Part shown: piece by piece, positions 1 through 9,219 of the stretch
Numbering within the stretch: the first letter of the stretch is position 1
Layout: the number at the start of each line of letters is the position of its first letter
Assembly: GCF_035934735.1 (NCBI RefSeq)
Contig: NZ_CP142396.1
Location: forward strand, 1,302,001 to 1,366,000
Direction: 5' to 3'
Origin: Sedimentibacter sp. MB31-C6
Lineage (GTDB): Bacteria > Bacillota > Clostridia > Tissierellales > Sedimentibacteraceae
DNA: 64,000 nt
Notes under the pieces: model-generated
What the model saw: only the letters and a program-made list of their open reading frames with translations
What the model was told of the DNA's origin: nothing
The model's database searches: none
Position numbers and translations under genes: made by a program

Positions 1-78
1 TGTCTATCTAAATGTCCTCAACATATAAATATTCCAGAAGAATTAGAAAAGGTAAATACAGAGATTAATTCATTATAA
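1..78 (+). CDS. Aldo/keto reductase, C-terminal end (partial)
   Basis: Frame 1 is open from the window edge to TAA at 76-78 and encodes 25 residues beginning CLSKCPQHINIPEELEKV. This matches the C-terminal ferredoxin-like tail of clostridial aldo/keto reductases, where a CxxCxxxCP cluster is followed by 'QHI.IPEEL'. Only the last two cysteines of such a cluster are inside the window. The rest of the gene lies to the left, so the substrate cannot be inferred. Confidence 0.65.
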   Translation, partial: CLSKCPQHINIPEELEKVNTEINSL

Positions 79-85
79 ACATATT

Positions 86-112
86 GCGGGGCGCATACAA
101 TGCGTCCCCTAC
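86..112. repeat. GTAGGG-type palindromic repeat, copy 1
   Basis: Reads GCGGGGCGCAT-ACA-ATGCGTCCCCTAC on the plus strand. Arms of the GCAT/ATGC type form a hairpin around a 3-nt loop, with one imperfect pair near the base. It lies just downstream of the aldo/keto reductase stop. Other copies are at 135, 2494, 25312-25460, 26161, 63032 and 63057. Confidence 0.85.
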
Positions 113-134
113 AATCTGCTTTTACAGACGCGTT

Positions 135-161
135 GCGGTACGCATACAATGCGTCCCCTAC
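135..161. repeat. GTAGGG-type palindromic repeat, copy 2
   Basis: Same element and orientation as the copy 50 bp upstream: GCGGT, ACGCAT, loop ACA, ATGCGT, CCCCTAC. The 6-bp stem is perfect. The two form a direct pair between the reductase and spoVB. Confidence 0.85.
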
Positions 162-285
162 AGTGTAATGAAAATTTATCTTCTTAATTTAACTTTTTAG
201 CATATTATTATAACGAGGTGAAAATATAAACATGCCTAGTTGACAGGACACGTTTACACTCAAAAGTTATATTATGAGGTTAGTT

Positions 286-1827
286 ATGAAAAAGCAGAAC
301 ATTATTCTTGGAACATTAATATTGACTATTGCTACGACAATAGTGAGATTTGTTGGATTTTTTTTTCGTATTTATCTTGCTAATGTCCTTGGGTCTGAAG
401 GTATTGGACTATATCAACTAATTTTATCTTTTTATATGCTTATGGTAACTTTAGCAACATCAGGGATAAGAATAGCAGTATCTAGGTTAGTTTCTGAAGA
501 ACTTGCCTTAAATCACTACGCTAATGCAAAAAAATCTTTGCATCAAGCAATTGTTCTTTCTTTATTTACCGGTCTTTTAGCAGCTTTTATTATGTATTAT
601 TTTGCTAATTATATTGGTATTAATATATTAAATGATAAAAGAACTGTTCTATCACTACTGTATTTAGTACCAAGTTTACCAGTTATGGCTGTATCTTCAT
701 GTTATAAAGGTTACTTTTATGCGGTTGGAAAGATAATTAAACCTGCAATTGTTCAAATAACAGAGCAACTAGTTAGAATTTTTATTATACTTTCTATAAT
801 GAGTATCTATTTACCAAAAGGCTTAGAATATGGATGTGCTGCTGTTGCTATTGGTATGACAATTGAAGAAATATTTTCACTGTTATTTACATGGTTTTTA
901 TACATATTTGACAAAAAACCTTTTGCTAATAAATATATCAAACGAAAACCTAAAAATATGATATTTAAAATTCTTGGAATTTCAATACCACTATCTGGTA
1001 CGTCATACTTAAATTCAGTATTAAGAACTGTTGAAAATACTATGATACCAACTAGATTAATTTTATATGGTGCAACAGCTGAAGCTGCCATGAGCCTATA
1101 TGGAATGATAAAAGGTATGGTTTTACCACTTTTGTTTTTTCCATCATCATTTCTAACATCTCTTGCATCCATTTTAATTCCTTCGGTTGCAAGTGATAAT
1201 GTAAAATCAAATGAAAAAAAGGTAACTGCTACACTTTCAAAAGTTTTGCATTTTACAGCACTTTCAGGTATTCTTGTAGTTAGTGTATTCATAACTTTTC
1301 CAAACGAAATTGCTATGGCCGTTTACAATGACCCTCAAGTAGGATTAATGTTAAAAATTATTTCATTAGTATGTCCCTTTATGTATTTAAATATGGTAAT
1401 ATCTTCTATGTTAAATGCTTTAGGAGAACAAGTAAGTTCTTTTAAAATAAATATAATAGAATCTATTCTTAAAATTTCAATTATATATTTCCTTATTCCT
1501 ATATACGGTTTTGATGCTTACTTATTTGCCCTTTTTTTAACTACTGTATTAAATACTTTTTTATATTTAATTAAACTATTACAAGTATCATGTATTATTT
1601 TTGATGTATCAAATTGGATATTCAAACCAATACTAGTTGCAGGATTTTCCTGTCTAACTTCTAGGGTTTTATTTACAATGTTTATAAGAAATTCTTCTCA
1701 TAATATATTTGCTCTATTTTCAAGCATAATAATATTGTCATTGTTATATTTGATGGGGTTAATACTACTTAAAAGCTTCCACTTAATGCAAGTAAAAGAT
1801 TTAAAAAAACTAGTTAAAAATTTTTGA
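286..1827 (+). CDS. spoVB: Stage V sporulation protein B (MATE/MVF-type lipid flippase)
   Basis: The 513-residue protein is hydrophobic throughout, with about 14 predicted membrane segments, as expected for the polysaccharide biosynthesis/MVF flippase superfamily. The N-terminus (MKKQNIILGTLILTIATTIV then RFVGFFFRIYLANVLGSEG) is characteristic of SpoVB. Family members act in spore cortex synthesis, probably moving lipid-linked precursor across the forespore membrane. The ATG at 286 is preferred over the in-frame ATG at 274 because GAGG at 276-279 is spaced 6 nt from it. It is followed 96 bp later by a CmpB-type membrane protein on the same strand. Other flippases of the superfamily (MurJ-like) are the alternative, but length and N-terminus favour SpoVB. 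Confidence 0.85.
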   Translation: MKKQNIILGTLILTIATTIVRFVGFFFRIYLANVLGSEGIGLYQLILSFYMLMVTLATSGIRIAVSRLVSEELALNHYANAKKSLHQAIVLSLFTGLLAAFIMYYFANYIGINILNDKRTVLSLLYLVPSLPVMAVSSCYKGYFYAVGKIIKPAIVQITEQLVRIFIILSIMSIYLPKGLEYGCAAVAIGMTIEEIFSLLFTWFLYIFDKKPFANKYIKRKPKNMIFKILGISIPLSGTSYLNSVLRTVENTMIPTRLILYGATAEAAMSLYGMIKGMVLPLLFFPSSFLTSLASILIPSVASDNVKSNEKKVTATLSKVLHFTALSGILVVSVFITFPNEIAMAVYNDPQVGLMLKIISLVCPFMYLNMVISSMLNALGEQVSSFKINIIESILKISIIYFLIPIYGFDAYLFALFLTTVLNTFLYLIKLLQVSCIIFDVSNWIFKPILVAGFSCLTSRVLFTMFIRNSSHNIFALFSSIIILSLLYLMGLILLKSFHLMQVKDLKKLVKNF

Positions 1828-1923
1828 ATCTTATTGAAATAACAACAAATATTGGTATATAAACGTAAGCATATTTTTTCTTATTATCCAAAGAATATAT
1901 TAACGGGGATAAAGGAGAATTTT

Positions 1924-2475
1924 ATGCAATATAATCTAATTGACTTAACTTTATTTTTCATTATATATGGATTTGGAGGTTCCTTTTTTGAAACTTTATT
2001 TGGAAGTATTATCAATAAAAAATTAATCATACGAGGAGGATTTCTTACAAATTACTTTTGTCCATTATATGGTTTATGTGCTATTGTAATAATTTCTATT
2101 TATACATTTAGCGAAATATCTATTGACTCAAGATTTAATGCATTACTTATAGCTACTTTAGGAAGTATTATAGCTGTAACATTTTTAGAATATTTAGTAG
2201 GAAGAATACTAGATAAGGTTTTTAATCATAAAATGTGGGATTACAGTAAATATCCATTAAACCTTCATTCTTATATATGTTTGGACTTTTCTATGTTATG
2301 GGGAATTGTATCTCTGTTGCTTTCAAGCTTCATACATCCAATTATGGAAATTTTAGTATTTTCAATAAGTAATACAATTAAATATAATGTAATTTTAATT
2401 GTGTCTGCAATACTCTTTGTAAATGCCTCATACAATATCCGTAAAATGTTCCCAACACACATAATAAAATTATAG
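1924..2475 (+). CDS. CmpB-type membrane protein (putative ABC-transporter type IV, PF06541)
   Basis: The protein has 183 residues with about five hydrophobic segments. The pattern FFIIYGFGGSFFETLFGS, IIRGGFLTNYFCPLYG, FLEYLVGRI and KMWDYSKYPLN is typical of PF06541, annotated as a putative ABC transporter permease. No ATPase partner lies nearby and the function of the family is not established. The frame is open from 1852, but the ATG at 1924 has AAAGGAG spaced 6 nt upstream and starts right at the conserved region. It converges with ilvB, with a palindromic repeat in the 46-bp gap. Confidence 0.75.
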   Translation: MQYNLIDLTLFFIIYGFGGSFFETLFGSIINKKLIIRGGFLTNYFCPLYGLCAIVIISIYTFSEISIDSRFNALLIATLGSIIAVTFLEYLVGRILDKVFNHKMWDYSKYPLNLHSYICLDFSMLWGIVSLLLSSFIHPIMEILVFSISNTIKYNVILIVSAILFVNASYNIRKMFPTHIIKL

Positions 2476-2493
2476 TTTTGCAATATGCAAACT

Positions 2494-2520
2494 GCGGGAC
2501 GCATACAATGCGTCCCGTAC
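2494..2520. repeat. GTAGGG-type palindromic repeat, copy 3
   Basis: Perfect 9-bp stem GGGACGCAT / ATGCGTCCC with loop ACA, located between the convergent CmpB-type gene and ilvB stops. There is no T-tract on either side, but the hairpin is the only structured element in the gap and could help end transcripts. It ends one base before the complement of the ilvB stop. Confidence 0.85.
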
Positions 2521-2521
2521 A

Positions 2522-4174
2522 TTAGCCATTTAATAATAGTTCATCAATGGGTCTGCCTGGTGGAACTATTGGATAAACACTACAATCTATATTTATCTTA
2601 CACTCAATTAAAATAGGTTCATTAATATTTTTAGTTTCATTGAGTACTTCGTTAAGTTCTTTCAAAGATTCAGCTCTATAACCTTTTATTCCATAAGATT
2701 CAGTAAGCATTTGATAATTTACTTCATCATAATTATCGGTTTCTGAATATCTAGCATTACTGAACATTCTTTGCCATTGTCTTACCATACCAAGAGTATT
2801 ATTATTCAATAAAATTATCTTCACTGGAAGTTTGTATTTAGCAATTGTTACAAGCTCCTGACAATTCATTCTAAAACTACCATCACCAGTTACTAATATA
2901 GTATTTTTACTTGGATTTCCTATTTGTGCACCTATTGCTGCACCAATTCCAAACCCCATTGTTCCAAGTCCACCAGATGTTATGAATTCATTAGATTTAT
3001 TAAATTTCCAATATTGACCCGTCCACATCTGATGTTGCCCAACATCTGTTGCTACTATAGTATCTGCATTATATACTTCATTAATATTATTAAGAATGTT
3101 TTCTGGAACAAATTGATTTTCAATATCTACTTTTAACTTTTTTAACATTATTTCTTCAAGCCACTTACTTCTGTCTTTTTCTTCAGATTTTTCAATCAAT
3201 TTTTTTAAAATACCTTTCATATTTCCTATTAAAGGAATACTCTCATAAGTATTCTTATCTATCTCAGTTGAATCTATATCAATGTGTATAATGCTGGCAC
3301 TTGGTGCAAATTTATTTGGTTGACCTATAACCCTATCGCTAAACCGTGCTCCAATGGCAATTAATAAATCACAATTAGTTACTGCCATATTTGTTTCCAA
3401 TGAACCATGCATTCCAACAAACCCAAGAGATAATTTATTACTTCTTGGTATAGTACCTAGACCCATAAAACTATTACAAACTGGTATATCAGCTTTTTTT
3501 GCGAACTCTAATAAAAGTTCATCATTTTTTGATATTCTCACTCCTCCACCTGCATAAATTACAGGTCTTTCAGCTTTATTTATCAATTCGACCGCTTTAT
3601 TAAAATATTCTTCTTCTGGTACTTTAAATTTTCTTTCGTATTTAGTTTTACTTCCCTTATATACACATTCTTTTAAAAATACATCCTTTGGAATATCAAC
3701 TAAAACCGGACCAGGTCTGCCTTCTAAAGCAACATCTACAGCTTCTCTTATTACATCCTCTAGATTTTCAACATTTCGAACTAAATAATTATGTTTTGTT
3801 ACTGATAATGTTAATCCTGTTATATCTACCTCTTGAAAAGAATCTTTACCTATAAGAGTGTTTGCAACTTGACCTGAAACTACTAGTAATGGTACAGAAT
3901 CCATATATGCATTGGCAATACCAGTTATTGCATTTGTTGCGCCTGGTCCTGATGTTGCAATAAATACGCCTAACTTTCCTGTGCTTCTGGCATATCCATC
4001 TGCTGCATGAACACCATTTTGCTCATGGGCTGGTCTGTATACCTTGAAATGATCAAGATCATCGTATAGAGCATCAAAAAAAGGTATTACAGCTCCACCT
4101 GGATATCCAAACAAGGTATCTATGCCTTTTTCTTTTAAGACTTTTAAAATTATTTTTGAGCCTGATAGTTTCAT
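2522..4174 (-). CDS. ilvB: Acetolactate synthase, large (catalytic) subunit
   Basis: This 550-residue ThDP enzyme condenses two pyruvates, or pyruvate with 2-oxobutyrate, to start valine/leucine or isoleucine synthesis. Landmarks: N-terminal LFGYPGGAVIPFFDAL, the ThDP glutamate region HEQNGVHAADGYAR, the FAD/central region GMHGSLETN, and the C-terminal ThDP motif starting GDGSF and ending LLNNNTLG. The closing VPPGRPIDELL is typical of the large subunit. Start ATG at 4174 follows AAAGGTGAC. It is the last gene of the operon ACT subunit - ilvC - ilvB, 18 bp after ilvC, and falls under the T-box at 5592-5890. ilvD is not in the window. Confidence 0.95.
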   Translation of the reverse strand: MKLSGSKIILKVLKEKGIDTLFGYPGGAVIPFFDALYDDLDHFKVYRPAHEQNGVHAADGYARSTGKLGVFIATSGPGATNAITGIANAYMDSVPLLVVSGQVANTLIGKDSFQEVDITGLTLSVTKHNYLVRNVENLEDVIREAVDVALEGRPGPVLVDIPKDVFLKECVYKGSKTKYERKFKVPEEEYFNKAVELINKAERPVIYAGGGVRISKNDELLLEFAKKADIPVCNSFMGLGTIPRSNKLSLGFVGMHGSLETNMAVTNCDLLIAIGARFSDRVIGQPNKFAPSASIIHIDIDSTEIDKNTYESIPLIGNMKGILKKLIEKSEEKDRSKWLEEIMLKKLKVDIENQFVPENILNNINEVYNADTIVATDVGQHQMWTGQYWKFNKSNEFITSGGLGTMGFGIGAAIGAQIGNPSKNTILVTGDGSFRMNCQELVTIAKYKLPVKIILLNNNTLGMVRQWQRMFSNARYSETDNYDEVNYQMLTESYGIKGYRAESLKELNEVLNETKNINEPILIECKINIDCSVYPIVPPGRPIDELLLNG

Positions 4175-4192
4175 TTTGTCACCTTTTTTAAT

Positions 4193-5215
<1,023 letters not shown>

Positions 5216-5299
5216 CTAAGATTATATTTTATTATATTTAGCATGCTATCCTGACCATAATGAAAATGTCAAAATAACAAATTCTAATTTCTGATTTAC

Positions 5300-5530
5300 T
5301 TAAACTTCTGCAATATCATACACATCAACAAGTTTATTCATTTGTAATATAGCTTTATCTAATCCATTTTTATTTTCATCTTCTAATGTAACCTTAAATT
5401 CTGAATTACTTGAATCAATAGTTACCATGCTGAATTCCTTCACATCAAATTGTTTTCTTCTAAGCGTTGTTAACACTCTTACTGCTGAGTCCATACCACT
5501 TGAAACTTTAAAACTTACTGTTCTACACAT
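5300..5530 (-). CDS. Short ACT-domain acetolactate synthase regulatory subunit
   Basis: The 76-residue protein consists essentially of one ACT domain (MCRTVSFKVSSGMDSAVRVL, then RRKQFDVKEFSM). This resembles the short IlvM/IlvN-type small subunits of about 75-85 residues rather than the usual 160-residue IlvN, and would provide feedback control of the IlvB enzyme. It is the first gene after the isoleucine T-box leader and is followed by ilvC and ilvB. The C-terminal domain of long IlvN is absent and no remnant is visible downstream. Assignment rests on the ACT pattern and operon context. Confidence 0.75.
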   Translation of the reverse strand: MCRTVSFKVSSGMDSAVRVLTTLRRKQFDVKEFSMVTIDSSNSEFKVTLEDENKNGLDKAILQMNKLVDVYDIAEV

Positions 5531-5591
5531 TTTATTAACCTCCCTTTATAATTTAAATACTTATTGAAGTTGCTCTACCACCATTTTCAAA

Positions 5592-5890
5592 AAAATAAAA
5601 ACCTTTCATCTCTATATACATCTAACTATAGATATATATAGGGACGAAAGGTCTTTCGTGGTACCACCCTATTTTACGATAAAAAAATATCGCCTCATTC
5701 AAGTCGAAAAAACTATATAAGTTTTTTGAACTCTATCCTATTAACGCAGGAATACGTCCTTGTCTACTTTTATTCGACTTGGAAGCTCAGGAGTGATCAT
5801 TATATCATATAACACCGATTTTCACCAACCATCGGCTCTCTGAAGTTATTTGCAAGATATTTTTGTCTCCGTCAAAGCTTTTCTCTAACT
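5592..5890 (-). promoter_or_regulatory. T-box leader (Ile specifier) for the ilv operon
   Basis: On the minus strand the leader contains the AGAGAG and GGTGAAAATCGG elements of stem I, then specifier ATC (complement of 5795-5797) directly before ACTCCTGAG, and the antiterminator/T-box core AGGGTGGTACCACG (complement of 5657-5670). A terminator follows in which ACCTTTC near 5650 pairs with GAAAGGT near 5600, ending in a T-run. The ATC specifier indicates tRNA-Ile sensing. Uncharged tRNA-Ile would favour read-through into the ACT subunit, ilvC and ilvB. Confidence 0.92.
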
Positions 5891-5898
5891 TTTTACTA

Positions 5899-5927
5899 AT
5901 TATACACATGGCATTATATAATGTCAA
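5899..5927 (-). promoter_or_regulatory. Sigma-A promoter of the ilv T-box transcript
   Basis: On the minus strand TTGACA (complement of 5922-5927) and TATAAT (complement of 5899-5904) are both perfect and separated by 17 nt. It lies just upstream of the T-box leader. Confidence 0.85.
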
Positions 5928-5960
5928 TAATTATTTTTATAAATTTTCAAAATTTTTTTC

Positions 5961-5989
5961 TTGACAAAGTAATAATTAAATACTACAAT
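5961..5989 (+). promoter_or_regulatory. Sigma-A promoter of the ilvA T-box transcript
   Basis: TTGACA at 5961-5966 and TACAAT at 5984-5989 are separated by 17 nt. It diverges from the ilv operon promoter, whose -35 is only 33 bp away. Confidence 0.85.
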
Positions 5990-5997
5990 CATAAACA

Positions 5998-6240
5998 ATT
6001 ATAATTTCGTTGATGGAGAAAGTTAAGTATATTGTATTTATAGAGAGCTATTGTTTGGTGAAAAATAGTATTACAAGTATTTAAAAATCACTCCTGAGAA
6101 CTTTTCTGAAAACAGTAAGAAAAGCGTCTGGCACCGTTAGAAGGCCTATGTTTGTTAGAACAGATAAGAGGTGTATATACACAATTAAGGTGGTACCGCG
6201 GGTTTTCTCGTCCTTTGAGAATACTCGTTTTTTTTATATT
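5998..6240 (+). promoter_or_regulatory. T-box leader (Ile specifier) for ilvA
   Basis: The leader contains AGAGAG (around 6042), TTGGTGAAAAAT, specifier ATC at 6087-6089 directly before ACTCCTGAG, and the T-box core AAGGTGGTACCGCGG (about 6187-6202). A terminator hairpin follows (CGGGT...TTCTC, loop GTCCTT, GAGAA...ACTCG) with a run of seven Ts. Like the divergent leader it carries an isoleucine codon, in keeping with the role of IlvA in isoleucine synthesis. Confidence 0.92.
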
Positions 6241-6262
6241 AAATTATCAATTGGAGGAAGAT

Positions 6263-7498
6263 ATGACACAGAATAAAATATTAAATTTAGAGACAACCAA
6301 TCATGAAGAACACATTAGAAATGCATCACAAAACCTAAAAAGAGTACTTAAGAAAACAAACTTAATTTATAGTGAATTTTTCAGCAAAGAATATGGAAAT
6401 AATGTATATATTAAACCAGAAAATCTTCAAGTAACTGGATCATTTAAAATTAGAGGAGCTTTTAATAAAATTAACAACTTAACAAAGGAAGAAAGAAAAA
6501 GGGGTATTATAGCATCGTCAGCTGGAAATCACGCTCAAGGCGTAGCACTTTCAGCACAAAAACTAGGAATTCCTTCAGTAATTGTTATGCCTAACATAAC
6601 GCCTCTAATAAAAATTGAAGGAACTAAATCTTATGGTTCTGAAGTTGTTATTCATGGTGATGTATATGATGAATCTTATAAAGAATCAATGCGTCTATCT
6701 AAAGAAAAAGGATATACTTATGTCCATGCTTTTGATGATTATGATGTTATTTGTGGACAAGGTACTGTTGGGTTAGAGATAATTGAAGAATTAGAGAATA
6801 TTGACGAAATATTAGTACCTGTAGGTGGTGGTGGACTAATCAGTGGAATCGCTCTTATTGCCAAAAGCCTTAAACCGTCCATAAGAGTTACTGGCGTAGA
6901 ACCATCAGGTGCATTGACAATGAAAACATCTTTAAATAAGGGGAGAATTATGGAGCTTGACCATTGTCGTACTACAGCGGAAGGCGTTTCAGTTAAAAAA
7001 CCAGGAGAATTAACATACAATATCGCGAATAAATATGTAGATGGTATTATTGAAGTTACAGAAGAAGATATGACTGAAGCACTATTAATGCTTGTAGAAA
7101 AACATAAACTCATAGCAGAAACTTCTGGAATATTGCCATTAGCCGCATTAAGGAAATTAAATATTAAAAATAAAAACGTTGCTTGCGTTGTAAGCGGTGG
7201 CAATGTAGATGTTCTTACTATATCATCATTAATAAATAAAGGACTAGTTTCAAGAAGTAGAATATTTTGCTTTTCTGTAGATTTGCCAGATACTCCAGGA
7301 CAGTTAATGAAAATATCTCAAATTCTTTCATCAGTTAATGCAAATGTTATTAAACTAGAACATAATCAATTCAAAGCTACCGACCGTTATATGAATGTTC
7401 AATTAGAAGTAACTGCAGAAACAAATGGAGAAAAACATATACAACAAATAATCGAATTAATGAAAAAAGATAATTTTAAAATTAATAGAATATATTAA
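6263..7498 (+). CDS. ilvA: Threonine ammonia-lyase with C-terminal ACT domain
   Basis: This PLP enzyme of 411 residues deaminates threonine to 2-oxobutyrate, the isoleucine precursor. The PLP lysine lies in TGSFKIRGAFNK, the glycine-rich phosphate loop is PVGGGGLISG, and ASSAGNHAQGVA is also typical. Residues after about 330 form an ACT-type domain (FSVDLPDTPGQLMKISQIL), as in the roughly 400-residue Firmicute form. The frame is open back to 6152, inside the T-box, but the ATG at 6263 has GGAGG spaced 5 nt upstream. Regulation by an isoleucine T-box supports a biosynthetic rather than purely catabolic role. Confidence 0.92.
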   Translation: MTQNKILNLETTNHEEHIRNASQNLKRVLKKTNLIYSEFFSKEYGNNVYIKPENLQVTGSFKIRGAFNKINNLTKEERKRGIIASSAGNHAQGVALSAQKLGIPSVIVMPNITPLIKIEGTKSYGSEVVIHGDVYDESYKESMRLSKEKGYTYVHAFDDYDVICGQGTVGLEIIEELENIDEILVPVGGGGLISGIALIAKSLKPSIRVTGVEPSGALTMKTSLNKGRIMELDHCRTTAEGVSVKKPGELTYNIANKYVDGIIEVTEEDMTEALLMLVEKHKLIAETSGILPLAALRKLNIKNKNVACVVSGGNVDVLTISSLINKGLVSRSRIFCFSVDLPDTPGQLMKISQILSSVNANVIKLEHNQFKATDRYMNVQLEVTAETNGEKHIQQIIELMKKDNFKINRIY

Positions 7499-7523
7499 AA
7501 ACTACCATTTGTCACTGAAATAA

Positions 7524-7570
7524 AGCTAAAGAATTTCACATTATAATAAATGGATTCTTTGCTTTTTTCA
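7524..7570. terminator. Bidirectional terminator between ilvA and the pyrophosphatase gene
   Basis: AAAGAAT at 7528-7534 pairs with ATTCTTT at 7554-7560, extended by AGC/GCT, and is followed by TTTTTT on the plus strand. The two flanking genes converge here. Confidence 0.7.
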
Positions 7571-7583
7571 GAATAACATAATA

Positions 7584-9209
7584 CTAATTCATTTGTTTAA
7601 TAGCATTTATTACACTCGGTACTATTTGTTTTTTTCTTGAAACACATTTATCTATATAAATTCCTTGATGCACATCTTCTATATTAAAAATCAATTTTAC
7701 AATTTTCTCTTTGTCAGAGGTGTAAAATATGTACGATCCTTCATTTACTATATCAGTTACTGCCATAATTATCATAAAATAGTCTTTAGCTAATGTTATA
7801 TTGTCTATAAGATTGATATAATCATTTTCATTAATCATAATTTGATTTATATCCAATGTGAAAACTTGAGAAATACCTATATTCTTATATTCAAGATTAA
7901 ATTTCTTAAAATCTTGGTATAATACCTCTTCAATAGATTTTGATTCTAAAGAAGTACCTGCTTTAAACATATCCATCGCATATTTATACAAATCTAATTC
8001 TACTATTTTGCTTAAATTTTCTACTGCAATCTTATCAGCGTCAGTAGTAGTAGGAGACTTTAACAATAAAGTATCAGATATTATTCCTGAAAGCATAAGT
8101 CCAGCCATAGGCTTTTCTATTTTTATATTATTTTCCTTGTACATTTGATATATAATTGTATTAGTGCTACCTACTGGAGTATTTCTAAAGCTTATTGGAA
8201 TAGGAGTTTTAATATCACCAATTTTATGATGATCTATTACCTCAAGTATTTCTGCTTCCTCAATTCCATCTGCACTTTGCCCCATTTCATTATGGTCTAC
8301 TAAAATAACCTTTTTTCTAGATGGATTAATAAGATGATTTCTGCTAAGTAATCCTAGATACTTCTTATCTCTTGATATAATAGGAAATTTTGAATGTTTT
8401 GATTGTTCTATATCTTCCTTACAATCCTCAAGATAATCATCTTCTGTAAATATCATTAGTCCTGAAGTTTTCATTATATGATTTACATACTTAGATAATG
8501 ACACATTTTTAGCTGTATAGTACGTATGAAAAGGTGTTTTTATTAGATTAATCTTATTTTTCTTTGCTAAATCTAGTAAACTCAAAGGAATACTAAAATC
8601 TCCAGTAACTATTATTAACTTTACCCCTAATTCAATAGCATACTTTATAACGTCATACCTATCTCCAACTATTACAATTGAATTTTCATTTAATGTTTCT
8701 GAATTTCTTAATGTTTTTTCCTCAAAAGAAGCTACCGTAATATTTCCTTCTATAATATTGTCAAATCTAAGAAGTTCAGAGCCAATTAATGTTTCAATAA
8801 TATTATCATATGAAGTACATAAATATTTTTGATCTGTGTTGATTAAACTCATAGCAATATCTTTCATTGTTATGATACCTGCTAATTTTCCATCATCATC
8901 AATAATAGGAAGAGTTCTCAATTTATTTTCATTCATGAAAAAGTAAGCAAAATGTACAGACTGATTTAACTTAAAAGGTTTAACTTTATCATATGATAAA
9001 TCCTTTATTTGAATTTTAACATTTGTCAAAATATTAGGAGTTTTTACATTAAAATAATTTAATACAAATTCCGTTTCTTTTGTAATATTATCTAATATAT
9101 AAGGTATGGAAGGTTCATTTATTTTATTCTTTAAATTAGACAAAGTAATTGCTGAACATACACTGTCTGTATCTGGGGTTTTATGCCCAAATATCAAATT
9201 ATTTTTCAT
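7584..9209 (-). CDS. ppaC: Mn-dependent inorganic pyrophosphatase with CBS and DRTGG domains
   Basis: This 541-residue family II (DHH) pyrophosphatase hydrolyses PPi in the cytoplasm. The first catalytic motif GHKTPDTDSVCSAI is at the N-terminus. A regulatory insert of about 250 residues follows, with two CBS halves around a DRTGG domain (first CBS includes TLPIIDDDGKLAGIITMKD). The catalytic part then resumes with VDHNEMGQS, DHHKIGDIKTP and a DHHA2 domain. CBS-PPases of this layout are known to respond to adenine nucleotides. The ATG at 9209 is preferred over 9215: GGAG at 9217-9220 is 7 nt from the former but 1 nt from the latter. Confidence 0.93.
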   Translation of the reverse strand: MKNNLIFGHKTPDTDSVCSAITLSNLKNKINEPSIPYILDNITKETEFVLNYFNVKTPNILTNVKIQIKDLSYDKVKPFKLNQSVHFAYFFMNENKLRTLPIIDDDGKLAGIITMKDIAMSLINTDQKYLCTSYDNIIETLIGSELLRFDNIIEGNITVASFEEKTLRNSETLNENSIVIVGDRYDVIKYAIELGVKLIIVTGDFSIPLSLLDLAKKNKINLIKTPFHTYYTAKNVSLSKYVNHIMKTSGLMIFTEDDYLEDCKEDIEQSKHSKFPIISRDKKYLGLLSRNHLINPSRKKVILVDHNEMGQSADGIEEAEILEVIDHHKIGDIKTPIPISFRNTPVGSTNTIIYQMYKENNIKIEKPMAGLMLSGIISDTLLLKSPTTTDADKIAVENLSKIVELDLYKYAMDMFKAGTSLESKSIEEVLYQDFKKFNLEYKNIGISQVFTLDINQIMINENDYINLIDNITLAKDYFMIIMAVTDIVNEGSYIFYTSDKEKIVKLIFNIEDVHQGIYIDKCVSRKKQIVPSVINAIKQMN

Positions 9210-9219
9210 TGTCATTCTC

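Noticed and set aside
2271-2522. Reverse-strand frame opposite the CmpB-type gene
   Set aside because: It is a shadow of a better supported membrane protein gene and includes the palindromic repeat in its start region.
6152-6262. N-terminal extension of IlvA by 37 residues
   Set aside because: This stretch is the T-box antiterminator and terminator; the ATG at 6263 has a good RBS and begins the family's N-terminus.
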